From assembly GCA_045531755.1 (NCBI GenBank), contig JAZSEP010000040.1, positions 1 through 8,381 of the forward strand: a DNA stretch of 8,381 nt, read 5' to 3'. A model generated the notes under the pieces. The model was not told where the DNA came from, did no database searches, and saw nothing but the letters and a program-made list of their open reading frames with translations. Position numbers and translations under genes: made by a program. This DNA is from UBA11540 sp045531755 (GTDB lineage: Bacteria > Bacillota > Clostridia > Oscillospirales > Ruminococcaceae). This document shows, piece after piece, positions 6,217 through 8,381 of the stretch (positions are counted from its first letter, which is position 1; each line of letters opens with the position of its first letter).

Positions 6217-6576
6217 ATGGCAGAGAGTGTAATGCTTGACAAAGCAAAAGATTTTGCAGTTGATATAGTCCTGTTATGCAGAGAGGTAAAAGCCACTCAC
6301 AAAGAGGGCGTCCTAACAAATCAACTTGTCCGTTCTGCTACCTCAATCGGCGCTAATATCCACGAATCAAAATATGCTCAGGGTTCAGCAGATTTTATTA
6401 GCAAAATGCAGATTGCACTAAAAGAGTGCTACGAGTCGGAGTATTGGTTGGAGATTCTCAACCGCACAGGATTCATAGATGATGAAAAGCACCGCTTTGT
6501 CGCGGGAAACTGTGGGCAGATCAGAAGGATGTTGATTTCTTCCATAAACACTGTCAAGGAGAAAACAGCTAAATAG
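6217..6576 (+). CDS. Four-helix-bundle protein, S23 / 23S rRNA intervening-sequence (IVP) family
   Basis: The product is 119 residues, usual for this family (TIGR02436-type). Diagnostic stretches are KAKDFAVDIVLLCREV, then NQLVRSATSIGANIHES, then DFISKMQIALKECYESEYWL, and a last helix IRRMLISSINTVKEK. Members are small pentamer-forming helical bundles; they are encoded in intervening sequences of some 23S rRNA genes, and the accessory protein Avd of diversity-generating retroelements is a relative that binds nucleic acid and the reverse transcriptase. No reverse transcriptase is visible here. ATG 6217 has AGAGGT at 6205-6210; frame extension upstream to 6094 is only read-through of the hairpin array. 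The last codons ACA GCT AAA TAG are the array linker. G+C over 6241-6540 is about 43% by hand count, clearly below the about 60% in a sampled line of the preceding gene, which suggests transfer. Confidence 0.93.
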   Translation: MAESVMLDKAKDFAVDIVLLCREVKATHKEGVLTNQLVRSATSIGANIHESKYAQGSADFISKMQIALKECYESEYWLEILNRTGFIDDEKHRFVAGNCGQIRRMLISSINTVKEKTAK

Positions 6577-6587
6577 ACCTGCGGTCA
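6567..6587 (+). repeat. Single linker-hairpin unit closing the four-helix-bundle block
   Basis: AGCTAAAT (6567-6574) is followed by GACC-TGC-GGTC (6577-6587), the same unit as number 3 of array D. The linker supplies the last two sense codons and the TAG stop of the four-helix-bundle gene. The 3' arm of the stem merges with the start of the duplicated UPF0210 tail. Confidence 0.88.
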
Positions 6588-6623
6588 GATCCCCGCCCCG
6601 ATGCAGAGCTTGAAAAATTAAAA
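6581..6623 (+). repeat. 43-bp direct repeat, right copy (orphan UPF0210 tail)
   Basis: This copy would encode GQIPAPMQSLKN and a stop, but it has no gene body in front of it, so it is a non-functional fragment. It differs from the native copy at one silent position. After 6623 it continues with GAGAAAACC and the terminator, which is what the intact gene end most likely looked like before the insertion. Confidence 0.92.
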
Positions 6624-6637
6624 GAGAAAACCAAACA

Positions 6638-6668
6638 AAAAACCGACTTGCAAACCAAGTCGGTTTTT
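6638..6668 (+). terminator. Strong Rho-independent terminator
   Basis: AAAAACCGACTTG (6638-6650) pairs perfectly with CAAGTCGGTTTTT (6656-6668) around the 5-base loop CAAAC. The A-run before and T-run after make it workable in both directions. It now ends transcripts through the four-helix-bundle gene, and probably served the UPF0210 gene before the insertion. Confidence 0.92.
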
Positions 6669-6669
6669 G

Positions 6670-6698
6670 TTGACTCTGAAAGAATTTCTGTGTATAAT
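6670..6698 (+). promoter_or_regulatory. Sigma-A promoter for the zinc-ribbon membrane protein
   Basis: TTGACT (6670-6675) and TATAAT (6693-6698) are 17 bases apart, near-perfect housekeeping consensus. Transcription would start near 6705, about 29 bases before the start codon. It begins directly after the terminator, so the next gene is a separate unit. Confidence 0.88.
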
Positions 6699-6733
6699 TA
6701 AAAGTAACGTAATACCTTTGAGGAGGATATAGT

Positions 6734-7549
6734 ATGAAATGTTATAGATGCGGATTTGAAGCTGAGCAGGATTTCGAGGCTTGCCCCGTTTGTGCGACCT
6801 ACGTGACACCCGTCAATCCCGTGGCAAACAAGGTTTTGTCGCTGATTAAGGACAAGCTGTTTTTGGTTTTATGTATTCTGCTGACCATCTCCTGCGTTGC
6901 AACAATTTTCAGCGGAGGCGGCGTTCCGGTAACAGCCATTCTCACCGTGATTTTTCTCTGGATTGTTTTTTCTAAGGGTCAAGAGGGCATCGTCGATGCG
7001 AAGGCTATGCGCTGTGTCAGCGGTGTCGTATATGCCGAGTATATTATAATGAACGTTTTGGCGGTATTGTTTGCGGTTCTCGGAATTCTGATGGGCGTTC
7101 TGATGTCCTTCATCAGCAGCAGCACGGAGCTTATGCAAGCATTTGCGCAGGGCTTTTCTATTAGCGGACTTCCGTTTGATATAGACGTAACCAAGGCGCT
7201 TGCCGTTGGTATAGGCTGGGCTGTCGCAGCCGCATGCGTCTTCCTCGCTGCAATTGTTTTTGTGATAAACCTCTTTGCCTGGAAGAAGCTCCACGGTTTT
7301 GTCAAGTCGGTTTACAAGTCTGTTGAAAGCTGGGGCACAACGCCTGTTATAAACGCAAAAGTAGCAAAAATCTGGCTTTGGGTATTCGGTATCCTTTCGG
7401 CTGTAGGCGCTCTCGGCTCCTTTGCCGACATCCTCGTGTTTGCAGGAAACGGCGCTGCCGCTGCGGCATACATCATCGGTGCTCTTCTCGTCAACAGGTA
7501 TTTTGTAGAAAAGGAAACGTTTGAAGCTCCCGCGGCAGAAACAATGTGA
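6734..7549 (+). CDS. Zinc-ribbon multi-pass membrane protein of unknown function
   Basis: The product is 271 residues. It opens with a short cytoplasmic zinc ribbon, C3-x2-C6 and C17-x2-C20 (MKCYRCGF...EACPVC). Hydrophobic segments follow at about 42-60, 63-80, 98-128, 155-182, 212-236 and 239-254, so roughly six membrane spans. The region 126-152 is a polar loop, and 183-211 is a basic/polar loop (AWKKLHGFVKSVYKS). Small zinc-ribbon membrane proteins of this kind are frequent in Clostridia and have no assigned role; I do not recognise a specific family. GGAGGA (6722-6727) lies 6 bases before ATG 6734, and the gene has its own promoter. The gene is probably monocistronic, since a convergent gene follows. 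Confidence 0.85.
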   Translation: MKCYRCGFEAEQDFEACPVCATYVTPVNPVANKVLSLIKDKLFLVLCILLTISCVATIFSGGGVPVTAILTVIFLWIVFSKGQEGIVDAKAMRCVSGVVYAEYIIMNVLAVLFAVLGILMGVLMSFISSSTELMQAFAQGFSISGLPFDIDVTKALAVGIGWAVAAACVFLAAIVFVINLFAWKKLHGFVKSVYKSVESWGTTPVINAKVAKIWLWVFGILSAVGALGSFADILVFAGNGAAAAAYIIGALLVNRYFVEKETFEAPAAETM

Positions 7550-7555
7550 TGAACA

Positions 7556-7589
7556 GGTGCGGGTTTCGCTTTGCGAAAACCCCACCTTT
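7556..7589 (+). terminator. Probable intrinsic terminator of the zinc-ribbon gene
   Basis: A long stem is formed by GGTGCGGGTTTCGC (7556-7569) and GCGAAAACCCCACC (7573-7586) around a TTT loop, with one bulged C and one bulged A. TTTGTT follows. It lies in the 41 bases between two converging genes and would mainly serve the plus-strand gene; on the minus strand no T-run follows. Confidence 0.65.
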
Positions 7590-7590
7590 G

Positions 7591-8013
7591 TTATCTCTGT
7601 TCTACCCTCAACCGCACAAGCTCCTCGGGGATGCCGAAGATTGAGGACAGCTCGCCTGTCGAGAATTCGCGGTACTCAAAAAGCTCCTCGTCGCAGATGA
7701 GAAAGCAAACCGCAAAGAGATTTGCTTCATATTCAAAGCTTTCCACCGCTAACCGCGTCCGCGACCGCAGAAAATAGGTGTTTGTCGTCGGATGCAGCAG
7801 CACGTGACCCAGCTCGTGCGCCAGGGTCAGCCGTTGTTCGTTTTCCGACAGGTCCTTATTTATATGCACGAACTTCTGTCGGCACGCGGTATTGAAGTAG
7901 CCGTTTATCGTCCCCAAATCCTCATACAAAACGATAATTCCAAGGCACCTCGCCAGCTCAAACGGGTCAGAGGTGTCATATTTTTTTCTGATTTTTTCGG
8001 CAAACCTTTTCAT
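7591..8013 (-). CDS. ImmA/IrrE family metallo-endopeptidase
   Basis: The product is 140 residues with the start at 8013. On the minus strand GAAGGAG lies about 6 bases before this ATG, whereas a further in-frame TTG at 8040 lacks such a site. The zinc motif HELGH is at 66-70 (His66, Glu67, His70). The later FEYEANLFA (93-101) supplies the third ligand region (EAN, Glu96), as in ImmA of ICEBs1 and IrrE of Deinococcus. These peptidases cleave XRE-type repressors in response to stress or DNA damage, often to switch on mobile elements or a toxin-antitoxin-like unit. At 140 residues it is only the catalytic domain with a short C-terminal extension. Usually an HTH repressor gene lies next to it; none is seen in the 368 bases upstream, so the partner is elsewhere or beyond the window. 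Confidence 0.92.
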   Translation of the reverse strand: MKRFAEKIRKKYDTSDPFELARCLGIIVLYEDLGTINGYFNTACRQKFVHINKDLSENEQRLTLAHELGHVLLHPTTNTYFLRSRTRLAVESFEYEANLFAVCFLICDEELFEYREFSTGELSSIFGIPEELVRLRVEQR

Positions 8014-8062
8014 TTTGCACTCCTTCAACGCCGACGGCAACGGGAACCTCGACGTTAAGTTA

Positions 8063-8096
8063 AGTATAGCAAAGACGTTGTCCTATAAGAAGGACA
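8063..8096 (-). promoter_or_regulatory. Possible promoter and operator of the ImmA/IrrE gene
   Basis: On the minus strand TATACT (8068-8063) is a good -10 box, about 50 bases before the start codon. The matching -35 position (8091-8086, TTCTTA) is poor. Overlapping it is a perfect inverted repeat TGTCCT-N6-AGGACA (8079-8096), which could be an operator that blocks or aids RNA polymerase. Next to the -10 box, TTAAG occurs twice in tandem (plus strand 8055-8064). Suggestive only. Confidence 0.35.
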
Positions 8097-8107
8097 GAGC
8101 CCGACCA

Positions 8108-8120
8108 CTCGCGGTGCGAG
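8108..8120. repeat. GGT-triloop hairpin
   Basis: CTCGC-GGT-GCGAG is a perfect 5-bp stem followed by a purine-rich GAGGAGGGAGGG stretch. It shares loop and design with 1656-1674, 8171-8183 and 8350-8362 but has its own stem sequence. Confidence 0.55.
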
Positions 8121-8134
8121 GAGGAGGGAGGGCG

Positions 8135-8192
8135 ATTGTCGGAAAAAACAAGGAGCAAAGATGCCGAGCGCTGCCGGTGGCAGATGAAGCGA
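8135..8192 (+). repeat. 58-bp exact direct repeat, copy 1
   Basis: The segment starts ATTGTCGGAAAAAACAAGG and ends GATGAAGCGA; it is identical over 58 bases to 8314-8371. Inside is the hairpin CTGCC-GGT-GGCAG (8171-8183). The copies are 179 bases apart. Frames across it have no ribosome binding site and no recognisable protein, so I take it as non-coding. Confidence 0.92.
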
Positions 8193-8249
8193 CGGCATGC
8201 TTTGGCGCCGTCGTCCGTTGGTTGTGAGCGAAGGCGAAACGAACAACGG
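8190..8249. other. Two stem-loops between the 58-bp repeats
   Basis: CGACGGC (8190-8196) pairs with GCCGTCG (8207-8213) around 10 bases. CCGTTG (8215-8220) pairs with CAACGG (8244-8249) around a purine-rich 23-base loop. These tandem stems might belong to a structured RNA or to the end of a repeat element. I recognise no known RNA family. The rest of the region to 8313 shows nothing further. Confidence 0.4.
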
Positions 8250-8313
8250 CTAACGACAAGAGAAGCTATGTTCGCACTATCTTTCGGGAAACATCTTCCA
8301 TATCATAGGGGAT

Positions 8314-8371
8314 ATTGTCGGAAAAAACAAGGAGCAAAGATGCCGAGCGCTGCCGGTGGCAGATGAAGCGA
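8314..8371 (+). repeat. 58-bp exact direct repeat, copy 2
   Basis: This is identical to 8135-8192, including the GGT-loop hairpin (8350-8362). It is followed by GGAGGTCTTT, and the window ends 10 bases later, so whether further 179-base units follow is not visible. Confidence 0.92.
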
Positions 8372-8381
8372 GGAGGTCTTT

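Larger units (their letters stand above)
6019..6580 (+). mobile_element. Putative hairpin-array insertion carrying a four-helix-bundle gene, flanked by a 43-bp duplication
   Basis: The block holds most of array D, three inverted linkers, the four-helix-bundle gene and a final linker. The UPF0210 tail stands on both sides (5976-6018 and 6581-6623). The right-hand tail copy runs straight into a terminator, as expected for the uninterrupted gene end. The right junction is ambiguous over GCGGTCAG, which is both the end of a hairpin unit and the start of the tail copy. Inside, AGCTAAATAGACCTGCGGTC plus AG is repeated exactly at 6048-6069 and 6567-6588. There is no transposase and no terminal inverted repeat of known type, and 43 bp is long for a transposition target duplication, so template switching or recombination with an empty allele are alternatives. 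Confidence 0.55.

Noticed and set aside
6217..6576. Diversity-generating retroelement with Avd
   Set aside because: No reverse transcriptase and no template/variable repeat pair with A-biased differences are present, so only the protein family link remains.
8136..8366. Plus-strand open frame over the 58-bp repeats
   Set aside because: It starts with TTG, has no ribosome binding site, encodes the same repeat twice and resembles no protein.

Overview
The window looks like chromosomal DNA of an anaerobic Firmicute, most likely class Clostridia (Oscillospirales-like). I infer this from AGGAGG-type ribosome binding sites before nearly every gene, a canonical sigma-A promoter, short MKK-type lipoprotein signals, and the families present: a DUF1461 membrane protein, a UPF0237/UPF0210 pair, a Firmicutes-type cardiolipin synthase and an ImmA/IrrE peptidase. 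Species cannot be told from the sequence.

Layout, left to right. The C-terminal end of a DUF1461 membrane protein (1-261) is followed closely by two small paralogous lipoproteins (274-963, 981-1541). Next come a two-HKD cardiolipin synthase (1714-3267) and a short-chain dehydrogenase (3280-3996), 12 bases apart and probably co-transcribed. The pair of conserved unknowns follows: an ACT-domain protein (4092-4361) and a PFL-like UPF0210 protein (4661-6016). A small four-helix-bundle protein of the S23/IVP family (6217-6576) sits in an apparent insertion right behind the UPF0210 gene. After a strong terminator and a textbook promoter comes a zinc-ribbon multi-pass membrane protein (6734-7549). 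It faces a convergent ImmA/IrrE-type metallopeptidase (8013-7591, minus strand). The right edge (8098-8381) has no convincing gene but holds a 58-bp exact direct repeat and several small hairpins.

The striking feature is non-coding. Four intergenic gaps carry arrays in which a constant 7-8 base linker, (A)GCTAAAT, alternates with hairpins of different sequence. Every hairpin is a perfect 4-8 bp stem closed by a 3-base loop (TTC, TGC, AGA, GTT, TGT, GAG or AAA; the last hairpin of array C can be read with a 2- or 4-base loop). There are 19 such hairpins in four arrays, plus one more behind the four-helix-bundle gene. All main-array linkers lie in the same orientation as the genes; three inverted linkers lie just before the four-helix-bundle gene. 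Several arrays start on the stop codon of the gene before them.

The four-helix-bundle gene lies inside such an array, and its own stop codon is formed by a linker. The whole block is flanked by a 43-bp duplication of the 3' end of the UPF0210 gene. At the left breakpoint the inserted DNA is complementary to the host gene's own tail, so the first hairpin is half host, half insert. This suggests an undescribed hairpin-array element, spread or maintained with help of a four-helix-bundle protein and perhaps built by snap-back DNA synthesis. The structure is visible directly; the mechanism is inference.
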